DNA from: an uncultured Winogradskyella sp. | Lineage (GTDB): Bacteria > Bacteroidota > Bacteroidia > Flavobacteriales > Flavobacteriaceae | Direction: 5' to 3' | Length of the DNA: 64,000 nucleotides | Assembly: GCA_913055905.1 (NCBI GenBank) | Contig: CAJXLB010000002.1 | Location: forward strand, 310,001 to 374,000 | Part shown: positions 17,487 to 26,958 of the stretch, piece after piece | Numbering within the stretch: the stretch's first letter is position 1 | Layout: each line of letters opens with the position of its first letter | Program-made: the position numbers and the translations under genes | The notes under the pieces: generated by a model | Database searches by the model: none | Seen by the model: only the letters and a program-made list of their open reading frames with translations | Told to the model about the DNA's origin: nothing

Positions 17487-19124
17487 ATGAATTTGAAAGA
17501 AAAATTAATTCTCCAGTGTCTTGCTTTTTCAGTGGTTTTTTATTTGAGTGCCACCATATCCTATGCCCAGAAATCAACGGATAGCTTATCGTTTTACTCA
17601 AATCTTGTGATGCAGCCGCAGAATGCTAGCGATTTAGAGGTGTCGTATGTTTACTTTGATGGCAAATACAAGGAGGCCATAAGAAAAAACCAAAATGAGC
17701 ACGCCATAAACTATCTCTATTACCTCTCTAGCATTGCTTACAAGCGAGGACGCTATGAGGAATCAGAACTTAAGGCGGTTAATGCGCTGAAGCTTATCGA
17801 TAAATTGCCTCAATCCGAATATGTAATGGCCGTTCGTAAGAGTTTTTACAATCTATTAGGTATTATTTACGAAGAACAGCAAAATGAAGAGAAAGCCCTA
17901 GAACTTTATAAGGTCGCCTTGGGTTTTGCCCAAACCACCTCCGACAGTGCCATAATTTACAATAATATTTCTAATGTTTATAAACGATATGGGGACACCT
18001 TGCTAGCAAAAAAGAGTTTGGCCACGGCATTTGGATTAACCAGTAGAGTAGAAGATAACTTAACTAGGGCTCTCATTTACGATAACTATGGTGTGCTTAA
18101 AAATGAACTGCAAGAAAATGGTTTACCCTTCATGCAGCAAGCCCTTGACATCCGCAAAAAGCAAGGCGATTCATCCAAGATATATATCAGCTATACCAAC
18201 CTCGCCGAGTATTATTACAAAAGAGGAGATAGCACCCTCTCTAAAACATATGCCAAAAGTGCTTTGGAAATAGCGCGAGAATTAAAATCGCCTACCTATA
18301 TAAATTATGCCTTAGGGATTCTAACCGGTTTAAGTAAAGATTCCTATGCAGTTTGGTACAAAAAGCTCAACGATAGTCTGATTAAAGCAGAACGCGATAA
18401 TGAAAATAAGTTTGCCTTGATACGCTATGACGTTGCTAAGAAAGACAAAGCACTATTGCAAAGCCAAAGAGACAATGAGCGTATGATTTTGGTAATGATA
18501 ATTGTTGTAGTGTCGGCTATTGCTCTGTTCATCTTTTTGCGCATTAAGCATAATAAGGACAAACTACAACACATATTGAAAACCGAATCTAAAATTTCCA
18601 AACAAATCCACGATGAAGTAGCTAATAGTGTGTTTCAAGTTATGACACGGCTAGAGCAAAATGGAGAAAAAGATGGGTCGATCTTGGATGATTTAGACAG
18701 CTTGTACAAAAAGACACGAGATATTTCCAAGGAATACGCCCAGATTGATGATCCAAAGGCCTTTGATGGTATGCTACGCGATTTAATAGGCTATTTTAAG
18801 GACGAAGATACCAATATATTGGTCAAAGGATTGTCAAACATTAATTGGCATAAGGTTCCTGGATACAAGCTTAACGCCATTTACAAGGTACTTCAGGAAT
18901 TGCTGGTAAATATGAAAAAGCATAGCGAGGCTAGCTTAGTTATATTGAGTTTTAATCAAAACAAAGGCAAGCTTTCAATTGAGTATACGGATAATGGTGT
19001 AGGTGGGTCTGGAAAAAAGGGCAGAGGACTTCAAAATGCGGAAAACCGTATTTCTGCTATTGGCGGACGTTTTAACTTTGAATCAAGACCTGAGAAGGGA
19101 TTTAAAGTACAATTCTATGTATAA
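17487..19124 (+). CDS. TPR-containing sensor histidine kinase
   Basis: 545 residues from the ATG at 17487, chosen because a signal peptide or first membrane segment starts there. The periplasmic part (about 40-320) contains several TPR repeats. One membrane helix lies at about 333-354. A dimerisation helix follows with His375 in QIHDEVAN as likely phosphorylation site, then a GHKL ATPase domain (ELLVNMKKHSEA, DNGVGG, GRGLQNAENR). Composition resembles the NarL/LuxR-partnered kinases of Bacteroidota. The last 8 bp overlap the response regulator gene, so the pair is translationally coupled. The signal is unknown. Confidence 0.85.
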   Translation: MNLKEKLILQCLAFSVVFYLSATISYAQKSTDSLSFYSNLVMQPQNASDLEVSYVYFDGKYKEAIRKNQNEHAINYLYYLSSIAYKRGRYEESELKAVNALKLIDKLPQSEYVMAVRKSFYNLLGIIYEEQQNEEKALELYKVALGFAQTTSDSAIIYNNISNVYKRYGDTLLAKKSLATAFGLTSRVEDNLTRALIYDNYGVLKNELQENGLPFMQQALDIRKKQGDSSKIYISYTNLAEYYYKRGDSTLSKTYAKSALEIARELKSPTYINYALGILTGLSKDSYAVWYKKLNDSLIKAERDNENKFALIRYDVAKKDKALLQSQRDNERMILVMIIVVVSAIALFIFLRIKHNKDKLQHILKTESKISKQIHDEVANSVFQVMTRLEQNGEKDGSILDDLDSLYKKTRDISKEYAQIDDPKAFDGMLRDLIGYFKDEDTNILVKGLSNINWHKVPGYKLNAIYKVLQELLVNMKKHSEASLVILSFNQNKGKLSIEYTDNGVGGSGKKGRGLQNAENRISAIGGRFNFESRPEKGFKVQFYV

Positions 19125-19782
19125 TCGTGTTTTAGTTGTTGATGATCATGATGCTATCCTGCACAGTATTGGTAAGATATTGGACGTGCTAGGGGTAAAT
19201 GCTGTTGACGCTGCACAATATTGTGATGAAGCTTACCTAAAATATAAAAGGGCCAAATTGGATGAGGCGCCTTACGATTTAATTATTACCGATTTATCCT
19301 TCAAAAAAGACCATCGGACGACAAAGTTAGAGTCGGGAGAGGATCTCATAGAAGCCATCAGACCGCACGATGATACTATCAAGATTATAGTCTATTCCAT
19401 GAACGACCATTTGCAAAAGGTACGTTACCTTATCGATCGCTTAGGCGTCAATGGCTACGTCTGTAAAGACCGAAAAGGGTCTAAAGAACTGTTAGAAGCT
19501 CTTAAACTAGTGAAATCTTCAAATATTTATCTGTCGCCACAGATAAGAGAGGCCAGACATAACACAAATAATCTTGAAATAGAAGATTATGATATCACCT
19601 TACTAAAGTTATTGTCAAAAGGGAAATCCCAAGAAGAAATAAGCCAAATGTTCAAATCTAAATCCATAAAACCAAGTAGTTTAAGTTCTGTTGAAAAACG
19701 CCTGAACCGTTTAAGGATTCAATTTAGGGCAGAGAACGTAGTACATCTGGTTGCTCAAGCAAAAGACTTGGGCCTAATTTAA
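19117..19782 (+). CDS. Response regulator with receiver and HTH domains
   Basis: 221 residues. I use the ATG at 19117, which puts the receiver start (MYNRVLVVDDHDA) at the N-terminus; the frame is open further upstream but that part lies inside the kinase gene. Receiver domain at about 1-125 with Asp9/Asp10 acidic pocket and Asp59 as phosphoacceptor in IITDLS; the conserved switch Ser/Thr and Lys lie near IVYSMND and GYVCKDR. The C-terminal part (about 150-220) is LuxR/NarL-like helix-turn-helix (LLSKGKSQEEIS). It is the partner of the overlapping TPR kinase. A clear terminator follows at 19890. Confidence 0.85.
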   Translation: MYNRVLVVDDHDAILHSIGKILDVLGVNAVDAAQYCDEAYLKYKRAKLDEAPYDLIITDLSFKKDHRTTKLESGEDLIEAIRPHDDTIKIIVYSMNDHLQKVRYLIDRLGVNGYVCKDRKGSKELLEALKLVKSSNIYLSPQIREARHNTNNLEIEDYDITLLKLLSKGKSQEEISQMFKSKSIKPSSLSSVEKRLNRLRIQFRAENVVHLVAQAKDLGLI

Positions 19783-19889
19783 ATTACAGTGTCATCTACG
19801 GAAAACCGTAAGACTTTTTATCTAGCTCGATTTATTTTTACGTGTATTAATTAGTTCCTCTAGGGTTAAAACTTAGAGGCTAAGGGGGT

Positions 19890-19917
19890 GGCGCATCGTA
19901 AAGGTGCGCCTTTTTTT
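19890..19917 (+). terminator. Rho-independent terminator of the kinase/regulator operon
   Basis: GGCGCA pairs with TGCGCC around a 9-base loop, followed by seven T. It lies about 110 bp after the response regulator stop. The remaining bases to 20123 hold no gene I can identify. Confidence 0.75.
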
Positions 19918-20123
19918 GTGCCTTTTATCTTGCTAGAAATGGCAAAAACAGATACACATCTCTAAAAGTATCGTTATGCCATAAATCCCTTAATGCTTTG
20001 GCCCTTAGGTCGTACACAAATAATACTTGGGCTCGATTTGTTTTAATTGGTTAATCCAAAAACCAATCGCTTCAGAATTCAATCGAATACCTCTATCTTG
20101 CACTTGTATTAAAATCTGCATAA

Positions 20124-21971
20124 ATGAAGGAGAATACAATTCAAAAATACATAACGTCTGTTGTAGAAAATATTCCCGAAGACTGGTTAAACCTAACAAC
20201 GCACAGACTGGATATTTACAATGAGGACCTGGCCAAAATCGAATTTTTATCGGCTTTTGAAAATCTGTTTGAAGCAGATAGGTTCAATACAGAAGACTTA
20301 AAGGACTTACCTACAGCTTATGATTATATTCGTTTAGGGCATCCCTTGTCTTCCGTTTTAGAATGGACCATAGCTAAACTTAACAACTTAAAACCAGAAC
20401 GTGTAATCAGCTTTTCGTCCAAGACAATGCCAATATTGGCCATCTTGAGAAAAAATTTATGTGACGGAAAACCAACACATATAGTTTACGACGAAAAATT
20501 ACCATTGAATCTTAAAACGGAAACTTTGGAACGCGTTTACGGCTATGATTTTGAATTGAACCACGTTGATTCCATAAATTCTGTTCTTGAATTGGATGGG
20601 AGTACCGTTTTTATATCATACCAACAAGACCTTAGTAAATTACCTTACAATCCTAATATTGATTTTTACATAGTTATCCATCCAGAATTAGGCAGTGTAC
20701 TTGTGGCGCAAGGTAGTGACAATGATAATTACATTGCGGATATACAGCATGTTCGCAGACGCGAAACCATTGCCATGACTCCGCACGATTGCTATACGGC
20801 CCTAAAACAAATAATCAATGCGCCTGTTAGAGTTGAAAATGAAGATAAGGAAGCGTATAAGGCCAAGGTTGTGGCTGAAGTTAATAATATAACCGGAACT
20901 TCTTCAAATGTACTTTTGGGATCATCAGGCTTATCAGTACAGTATGCTATTATGATGGGATTAATTGATGACGCTTTGGAAAAATATCCCAATAAGGCTA
21001 TTAAAATTATTGTACCGCCTAATTGCTACGGTGGTACCAATGACCAAGCAAGACGTGTTGCTGCCATTAAAGAAAACGTAGAGATTTTAGATTTACTGGT
21101 AGATAGGGACCATGACATGGCTCAAAGCACAAACCAAATTCTTGACCAGGTAGCTGCAGAAGATGCCATTCCACTAATTATTGCAGAAATACCCACTAAT
21201 CCAAGGGTAGAGGTGCCAGATTTAGAAGAGCTAAGGGACGCTTTAGTTAAACAGCGTAACACTAAAAAGGGAACCTTGGCCGTTGACCCTATTTTTATCT
21301 TAGATCAAACATTTTGTCCTAACGTACAGTTCTGTGCTGATGACAGTATCCTCTCTTCTGTAAGAACCATTTCATATGTCAGTGGCTCTAAATTTCCTAG
21401 TGGTGGTAAATGTACCGCTGGCTATTGCGTCGCTAATTCTAAAGCGAAATCATTACTGAATAAAATACAGGCTCATCTTTTGATATGCGATAATGAGGCG
21501 ACAGATTTACAGGTTAAAATTCTTGCCGAACAATTACCATCAATGATTAAAAGAATTGAAAAGGCCTATAAAAACACTTTGGAATTCGTGAGATATATCG
21601 AAAAAACACTGCCAAGCGCCAAAATTAATTTTGTGTCAGAGGAATTAGCAAATGAAGGTTTTATGCCATCGGTTTTTTCATTAGACCTTCCAACAAAAGG
21701 GGATACCATGGAAGCGCGTGAAATGTATAAACGAAAGCTCAATAAAAAACTGATTACAAAAATGATTACGGAAATACCTGAAGAAAGTAAATATTGTGTC
21801 AGTTATGGCCAATTAAATGGTTGTTATTGGACCATTCCGGCAACATCAACACAAGGAACCACTAAAGAAGCGGATAAGGATTACATTGCCCGCGTGTCGG
21901 TATCACCTAATTTAGACTTAGAACATCACAAGCAAGTGTTTGCCGATTTTGCCTCAAAAATTGAAAAATAA
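20124..21971 (+). CDS. PLP-dependent transferase, Cys/Met metabolism family-like
   Basis: 615 residues, about 200 longer than typical cystathionine synthase/lyase enzymes. The C-terminal ~380 residues show the fold-type I pattern: GSSGL (267-270) for the cofactor phosphate, EIPTNP (355-360), LDQTF with Asp394 in the place of the D-N-T-F Asp that contacts the PLP ring, and SGSKFPSGG with Lys423 as likely Schiff-base lysine. The N-terminal ~240 residues are a separate region I do not recognise. The reaction is therefore uncertain; a lyase or transferase on sulfur amino acids is a family-based guess. It is monocistronic by appearance and converges on the atypical pyruvate kinase gene. Confidence 0.65.
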   Translation: MKENTIQKYITSVVENIPEDWLNLTTHRLDIYNEDLAKIEFLSAFENLFEADRFNTEDLKDLPTAYDYIRLGHPLSSVLEWTIAKLNNLKPERVISFSSKTMPILAILRKNLCDGKPTHIVYDEKLPLNLKTETLERVYGYDFELNHVDSINSVLELDGSTVFISYQQDLSKLPYNPNIDFYIVIHPELGSVLVAQGSDNDNYIADIQHVRRRETIAMTPHDCYTALKQIINAPVRVENEDKEAYKAKVVAEVNNITGTSSNVLLGSSGLSVQYAIMMGLIDDALEKYPNKAIKIIVPPNCYGGTNDQARRVAAIKENVEILDLLVDRDHDMAQSTNQILDQVAAEDAIPLIIAEIPTNPRVEVPDLEELRDALVKQRNTKKGTLAVDPIFILDQTFCPNVQFCADDSILSSVRTISYVSGSKFPSGGKCTAGYCVANSKAKSLLNKIQAHLLICDNEATDLQVKILAEQLPSMIKRIEKAYKNTLEFVRYIEKTLPSAKINFVSEELANEGFMPSVFSLDLPTKGDTMEAREMYKRKLNKKLITKMITEIPEESKYCVSYGQLNGCYWTIPATSTQGTTKEADKDYIARVSVSPNLDLEHHKQVFADFASKIEK

Positions 21972-22151
21972 TTCAGATACAAGTTTTAATTTTTAAACTT
22001 ATTGAAATCTAATCATTAACTTGTAATCTCCGTAGATATTACCCTAAAGCGTTTCTGGGTCGATAGTGATCAAATTAACTGGGATATGTTTATTTTGTCA
22101 TAGCACAATGATATAAAAACTAAATATTCTAGCTTTATCTAAAGCCGATTA

Positions 22152-23660
22152 TTACAGCTTTTTGGTAAACTCTTGAGCTACGTTTAATGCCCTAAGTTCA
22201 TTTTTATTCTTGAAAGATTGCCCTTCTACACGATGCAAAATATTCTTTAAAACCTGAATGGCATTGAGAATATAATCTCCCTTATTGAGCATTACACATT
22301 CTGCTTGGGCAGATAAAACCACATCACTGATTTCAGCCCGTGTTGGAATACCTGTTTTGGCTAAATTTTCCAATACTTGTGTAGCCCATATGGCAGGTAT
22401 GTGAGCAGCTTCACAAATCAATAAAATTTGATTTTGTACCTCTGAAATACGTTCAAATCCAATTTCAACAGCCAAATCACCACGAGCTATCATAACACCA
22501 ATATTGTTGCGTTCCATACCTTTAATTAAAATTCCCGGAAGGTTTTTAAACGCTTGTTCGTTTTCAATTTTAAATACTATACCTAGGTCTCTGGCTTTGT
22601 TTTTATCTAGTTGCCTGTAAAGGGTATTCACATCTTCCGGTGTCCTCACAAAGGAGTAACCAATGAGGTCGGCATACTTACATGCAAATGGTAAGTCCTC
22701 GATATCTTTCTCTGTTAAAGCTGGAAGATTTAATTGAGTGTTTGGCAAGTTTATACCTTTGTGGGAGCCTATCTTTTCCTTATAGCACGCGGTTATTTCT
22801 AATTCGAGGTAGTCCTTGTTCTTATCAACAATTGTGGACCTTATCATACCATCATCAAATAGTACCTTTTCACCAATTTGTGCGTCTTCTATAACTTCGT
22901 GCAACATTACCTCAACAACTTTTTTCTTGTGTTTTTTCTTGTTTTGGGATGCTGTGTCGCTGTAACCATTTAAATCCTTGGCAAGAATGATATGTTCACC
23001 AACCTTAACGCGAATACTGTTTTTAACTTTGCCTCTTCTGCCAATGAGATTAATTTCTGAAGTTCTAAGCTTAGGACCAGATAAGTCCATGTAGATTTTT
23101 ATTTTTTTTCCAATTTCTTGTTCTAATTCCTTAATGGAATTAACCATACTTTGCCACATCTTATAATCTCCATGACTTAGGTTAATTCGGGCAATATCCA
23201 TTCCACTTTCAATCATGGATTTGATTAGATTTATATCGGAAGCCGCCTCGTTTGGTAGGGTGACCATTATTTCCGTAGAATTGTCGTTTTCTAATTTGCT
23301 AAATAGCGTACGTGCATGTGTTCTAATTAATTGCTGGCTTCCAGTAAATCCCACGAGCTCAACATTGGGATTTAAATCAAAAACCTTACCCTGTAACAGA
23401 TAAAGGTGCTTAACCACATTAAAAAGATTAGCGAACACATAGCCTTCTGCAGATCTTAAGGAAGAAACACCAAGGTCCGATAGGGTACCGTGGTAGCTCC
23501 TTAAGTCAGTACTGCGAAGTACAAGATAGCGAAGCAAGTTTTTTGCGCTTAATTTGTAATCGGCATGGACGTTTTTAGTTATGTTGTCAAAGGTTTTCTC
23601 TTTTTCAATAAGAGTTTTTAATAGCGTGTCTAAATCATTAATGAGCGCTTCAATCTTCAT
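22152..23660 (-). CDS. Atypical pyruvate kinase (N-terminal extension, no C-terminal domain)
   Basis: 502 residues. Residues 1-130 are a helical extension absent from standard enzymes. The pyruvate kinase barrel follows: ARINLSHG (Arg158, Asn160, Ser162), DLSGPKLRT (192-200, where standard enzymes have DTKGPEIRT), a B-domain-like insert with a Lys cluster (about 202-300), FKIEN with Lys364, MIARGDLAVE with Glu399, and ATQVLE/PTRAE. The segment after it reads VMLNKGDY instead of the usual MLSGETA. The protein ends soon after, so the C-terminal regulatory domain (about 130 residues) is missing. Catalysis is plausible, allostery by the usual effectors is not. A standard pyruvate kinase probably lies elsewhere. 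Confidence 0.75.
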   Translation of the reverse strand: MKIEALINDLDTLLKTLIEKEKTFDNITKNVHADYKLSAKNLLRYLVLRSTDLRSYHGTLSDLGVSSLRSAEGYVFANLFNVVKHLYLLQGKVFDLNPNVELVGFTGSQQLIRTHARTLFSKLENDNSTEIMVTLPNEAASDINLIKSMIESGMDIARINLSHGDYKMWQSMVNSIKELEQEIGKKIKIYMDLSGPKLRTSEINLIGRRGKVKNSIRVKVGEHIILAKDLNGYSDTASQNKKKHKKKVVEVMLHEVIEDAQIGEKVLFDDGMIRSTIVDKNKDYLELEITACYKEKIGSHKGINLPNTQLNLPALTEKDIEDLPFACKYADLIGYSFVRTPEDVNTLYRQLDKNKARDLGIVFKIENEQAFKNLPGILIKGMERNNIGVMIARGDLAVEIGFERISEVQNQILLICEAAHIPAIWATQVLENLAKTGIPTRAEISDVVLSAQAECVMLNKGDYILNAIQVLKNILHRVEGQSFKNKNELRALNVAQEFTKKL

Positions 23661-23919
23661 GTTTCAGGATTTGCCATGAAAATAGAACTTAAAATGTTAC
23701 GCTAGCATTAAATATTTATAAATAAATTCTTTCCAGTGGTTTTAATAAGCTGTCGTTTAAGAATTTTTCCCTTTAGTAAAAATACCGATGGTATGAGCTC
23801 ATAAATTAGATATAATAGGACAGTAAATGAATTTTAATTAATCTTACAAATAGCTGACAGAATTGTTGGCTTTTCATGTCGCATTTGTTCAAAAAAATAG
23901 TACTTTTACGCCTCATTTT

Positions 23920-23993
23920 CGGGATGTAGCGCAGCCTGGTAGCGTACTAGCATGGGGTGCTAGGGGTCGCTGGTTCAAATCCAGTCATCCCGA
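23920..23993 (+). tRNA. tRNA-Pro (anticodon GGG)
   Basis: 74 bases form a full cloverleaf. The acceptor arms CGGGATG and CATCCCG pair perfectly with A as discriminator. The anticodon stem CTAGC/GCTAG closes a 7-base loop ATGGGGT, giving anticodon GGG (codon CCC). The T-arm is CTGGTTCAAATCCAG. CCA is not encoded. The D-arm GTAGCGCAGCCTGGTAGCG is the usual bacterial tRNA-Pro sequence. Confidence 0.95.
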
Positions 23994-24334
23994 CTAAATA
24001 CAAGCTTTGGTTTTCGTTGAAAGTTTATTTTCATGAGAAAATTAGAGCTTTTGTTTTTAATAAAGCAAAGCTTTAGTTGCAATGAGGGTTTTGTTGGATT
24101 CTGTAAACCCATTATTCAACCATGCTTTATTTTGCAACAATAACATGGTAATTGGATTCTTGAAAATCAATTTCAGCTCAATGCCTTAAGCATTCCAAAA
24201 CCTAAAAAAATTAAAAAGAATTTTTATTAGTCCTTCAGATACCTGGTAGGATCGGTATTTCTATAATTGGTATTCCAAAATTTAACAATCCCTTACCAAC
24301 GAATAACAGCCTTTTTCAATAGTTTCGTTTTGCT
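23994..24334. other. Intergenic region after tRNA-Pro
   Basis: About 340 bp between the tRNA and the ligase-associated cassette. I see no ORF, RNA gene, repeat or integrase remnant, and no second copy of the tRNA 3' end that would mark an integrated element. Confidence 0.4.
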
Positions 24335-25372
24335 ATGTCTAAGGAATCTCAGCTTATTAAATTCACAAAAAAAGGTATTTATTGTCCTCAAGGGAAATTT
24401 TATCTCGACCCTTGGTATCCCGTAGATTATGCAATAATATCTCATGGCCACGCAGATCACGCGCGTTGGGGCATGAAACGCTACTTGTGTACCGATGATT
24501 CCAAAGCGATTTTACAACATCGGTTAGGAGCAGATATTAAAGTTGAAAGCATCCCTTACCACAAAACGTTAACCATTAACGGTGTAAAAGTAAGTTTTCA
24601 TCCGGCTGGCCATGTTATTGGTTCGGCACAGATTCGTTTGGAATACAAAGGCTATGTTGTGGTGTTTTCGGGCGATTACAAAACACAACCGGATTTTATT
24701 ACCACACCATTCGAACCTGTTACATGTCATACCTTCATTACTGAGAGCACTTTTGGATTACCTATTTACAACTGGCAAAGTGAAGATAGACTTCGGGAGC
24801 AGTTACATTCTTGGGTAACAGCGAATCAAGCTAACAATAGAACATCGGTTTTTTTCGGCTATTCTTTAGGTAAAGCCCAGCGCTTAATGTCTTTATTAGA
24901 TGGTTGTGATGAAATTTACGTGCATCGGGCTATTCACAATTTAAACGAAGCCATTACTAATTCAGGAATCCAATTGCCAAAGACAAAATTATGGTCGGCA
25001 GACCTCGACAAAAAAACACTTCAGAATAAAATTATCATAGCACCACCTGCCTTGTTGGGTTCGCGCATGTTAAAGCGTGTCCCTAATGCCGCTAAAGCCT
25101 TGTGTTCTGGCTGGATGCAAATTCGCGGCAATAGACGCTGGCAAGCTGTAGATGCAGGTTTTGTGGTCAGTGACCATGCAGATTGGAATGGTCTTATATC
25201 CGCAGTAAAAGCTACAGAAGCCGAACAGGTTTATGTTACCCACGGTTCACAAGCCGTATTTTCAAAATATTTGAATGAGATTGGCATCCAAGCCAAGGAA
25301 TTGAAAACCGAATATGGTGATGAAGCGCTCGCAGCGGCCGAATCAGAAACTGAAAAACTTGAATCCAAATGA
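24335..25372 (+). CDS. Ligase-associated DNA exonuclease (MBL/beta-CASP fold)
   Basis: 345 residues. Metallo-beta-lactamase fold with metal motif SHGHADHARW near residue 35, AGHVIGSA near 91 and a FSGDY strand. A beta-CASP-like region follows, with C-terminal SDHADW and TYVTHGS-type histidines. It resembles RNA 3'-processing nucleases and SNM1-type DNA exonucleases. It is the first gene of the four-gene ligase-associated cassette, and its stop overlaps the ligase start by 4 bp (ATGA), so the role is inferred as end processing before ligation. Confidence 0.88.
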   Translation: MSKESQLIKFTKKGIYCPQGKFYLDPWYPVDYAIISHGHADHARWGMKRYLCTDDSKAILQHRLGADIKVESIPYHKTLTINGVKVSFHPAGHVIGSAQIRLEYKGYVVVFSGDYKTQPDFITTPFEPVTCHTFITESTFGLPIYNWQSEDRLREQLHSWVTANQANNRTSVFFGYSLGKAQRLMSLLDGCDEIYVHRAIHNLNEAITNSGIQLPKTKLWSADLDKKTLQNKIIIAPPALLGSRMLKRVPNAAKALCSGWMQIRGNRRWQAVDAGFVVSDHADWNGLISAVKATEAEQVYVTHGSQAVFSKYLNEIGIQAKELKTEYGDEALAAAESETEKLESK

Positions 25373-26958
25373 AGCAGTTTTCAGAACTCATCAGTGCTAT
25401 AGAAATCACCAATAAAACCAATGCCAAGATTGATGCTTTGGTTCATTACTTCGGTACAGCACCAGATAAGGATAAGTTATGGCTTATTGCCTTATTTACG
25501 GGAAAACGACCAAAACGGCCCGTAAAAACGACTTTAATGAAAGAATGGTGCATGGAATTAACCAACATTCCGGAATGGCTGTTTTTAGAAAGCTATAGTA
25601 CCGTTGGCGACTTAGGGGAAACCTTGGCCTTGCTGTTGCCCAAACCTACGCATCATTTGGATTTAAGCCTTAACGAATGGATGATGGAACTAAAGGCTTT
25701 AAATTCAAAATCCGATGAAGCGAAAAAAGCTTTTGTTTTAGAGGCTTGGACAGGTTTGGACCAACAAGAACGGCTTATTTTTAATAAACTCATTGGTGGC
25801 AGTTTTAGAATTGGTGTATCCAAAAAAACATTAGTCAATGCTTTGGCTAAACTTACTGGAATTGATGCTAACCAACTCATGCACAGTATTATTGGTCATT
25901 GGGAGGTTGAGACCATGTCCTTTGAAGCCCTTATAAATGGCAGTCATATAAATTACGACAACTCTAAACCTTACCCGTTTTGTCTGGCCTATGCTTTGGA
26001 AAAGGATTTAGAGGAATTGGGAGAGCCCAATGAATGGATGGTAGAGCAAAAATGGGACGGGATAAGAGGACAGATTGTAAAGCGGAATAACGAAATTTAT
26101 ATTTGGTCTCGAGGTGAAGAGTTGGTGACCAAACAATTTCCGGAATTGGTAGAGGCGATATCCAATTTTCAGGATGATTTTGTGATTGATGGGGAAATTC
26201 TAGCCATGAAGGATAACGACGTGTTGCTATTTAACGATTTACAGAAACGTCTAAATCGAAAACATGTCACCAAAAAATTATTGCAAGATGTACCAGTAGG
26301 CTTCAAGGCTTACGATATTTTAGAGTTGAATGGTGATGATATTAGGGCTATTCCTTTTGAAAAACGACTTCAACGTTTAGAAACTATATTTAAAAGTGTC
26401 ACTTTACCTAAAATACTTCAACTATCTTTTATTGTGGAATTTAATGAATGGAAAGAACTTCATGCTATTAGAGAAAATAGCAGGGCCATCAATAGTGAGG
26501 GTTTAATGTTGAAGCAAAAAAAATCACCCTACCATACAGGTCGCAAAAAAGGCGATTGGTGGAAATGGAAAGTCGACCCATTAACCATAGACGCGGTCAT
26601 GATTTATGCACAAAAGGGTAGTGGTAGACGTAGTTCAAAATATACAGATTATACGTTTGCGGTTAAAAAGGATGATGGACTGGTAACAGTAGCGAAAGCC
26701 TATTCTGGACTTACAGACAAAGAAATCACCGAAATATCACGTTGGGTCAATCAAAATGCCATTGAGAAATTTGGTCCGGTGAGAACCGTAAAACCTGAAT
26801 TGGTTTTCGAGATTGCTTTTGAAGGTATTGCCTTGAGCAATAGGCACAAATCTGGTGTAGCCTTGCGGTTTCCGAGAATTGCTCGTTGGCGAAAGGATAA
26901 ACCTGTAGATGACATTGACACTATTGAATCCGTAAAACAATTAATTACAGTACCTTGA
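25369..26958 (+). CDS. ATP-dependent DNA ligase (cassette ligase)
   Basis: 529 residues. The N-terminal ~200 residues match the DNA-binding domain of LigB/LigC-type ligases. The adenylation motif EQKWDGIRG places the nucleotide-accepting Lys at about residue 227. Downstream are FVIDGEIL (motif III), EGLMLKQ (motif IV) and WWKWK (motif V), then an OB-fold. This is an accessory ligase besides the NAD-dependent LigA expected for replication. Overlaps the exonuclease gene (ATGA) and the helicase gene (TTGA) by 4 bp each, which suggests coordinated synthesis for DNA break repair. Confidence 0.92.
   Translation: MKQFSELISAIEITNKTNAKIDALVHYFGTAPDKDKLWLIALFTGKRPKRPVKTTLMKEWCMELTNIPEWLFLESYSTVGDLGETLALLLPKPTHHLDLSLNEWMMELKALNSKSDEAKKAFVLEAWTGLDQQERLIFNKLIGGSFRIGVSKKTLVNALAKLTGIDANQLMHSIIGHWEVETMSFEALINGSHINYDNSKPYPFCLAYALEKDLEELGEPNEWMVEQKWDGIRGQIVKRNNEIYIWSRGEELVTKQFPELVEAISNFQDDFVIDGEILAMKDNDVLLFNDLQKRLNRKHVTKKLLQDVPVGFKAYDILELNGDDIRAIPFEKRLQRLETIFKSVTLPKILQLSFIVEFNEWKELHAIRENSRAINSEGLMLKQKKSPYHTGRKKGDWWKWKVDPLTIDAVMIYAQKGSGRRSSKYTDYTFAVKKDDGLVTVAKAYSGLTDKEITEISRWVNQNAIEKFGPVRTVKPELVFEIAFEGIALSNRHKSGVALRFPRIARWRKDKPVDDIDTIESVKQLITVP

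Noticed and set aside
19003-19116. Upstream extension of the response regulator
   Set aside because: These codons lie within the kinase ATPase domain; the receiver starts at 19117.
23860-23919. Promoter of tRNA-Pro (TTTG at 23884 and TACTTTTA at 23901)
   Set aside because: The spacer of 13 bp is too short for the Bacteroidota consensus.
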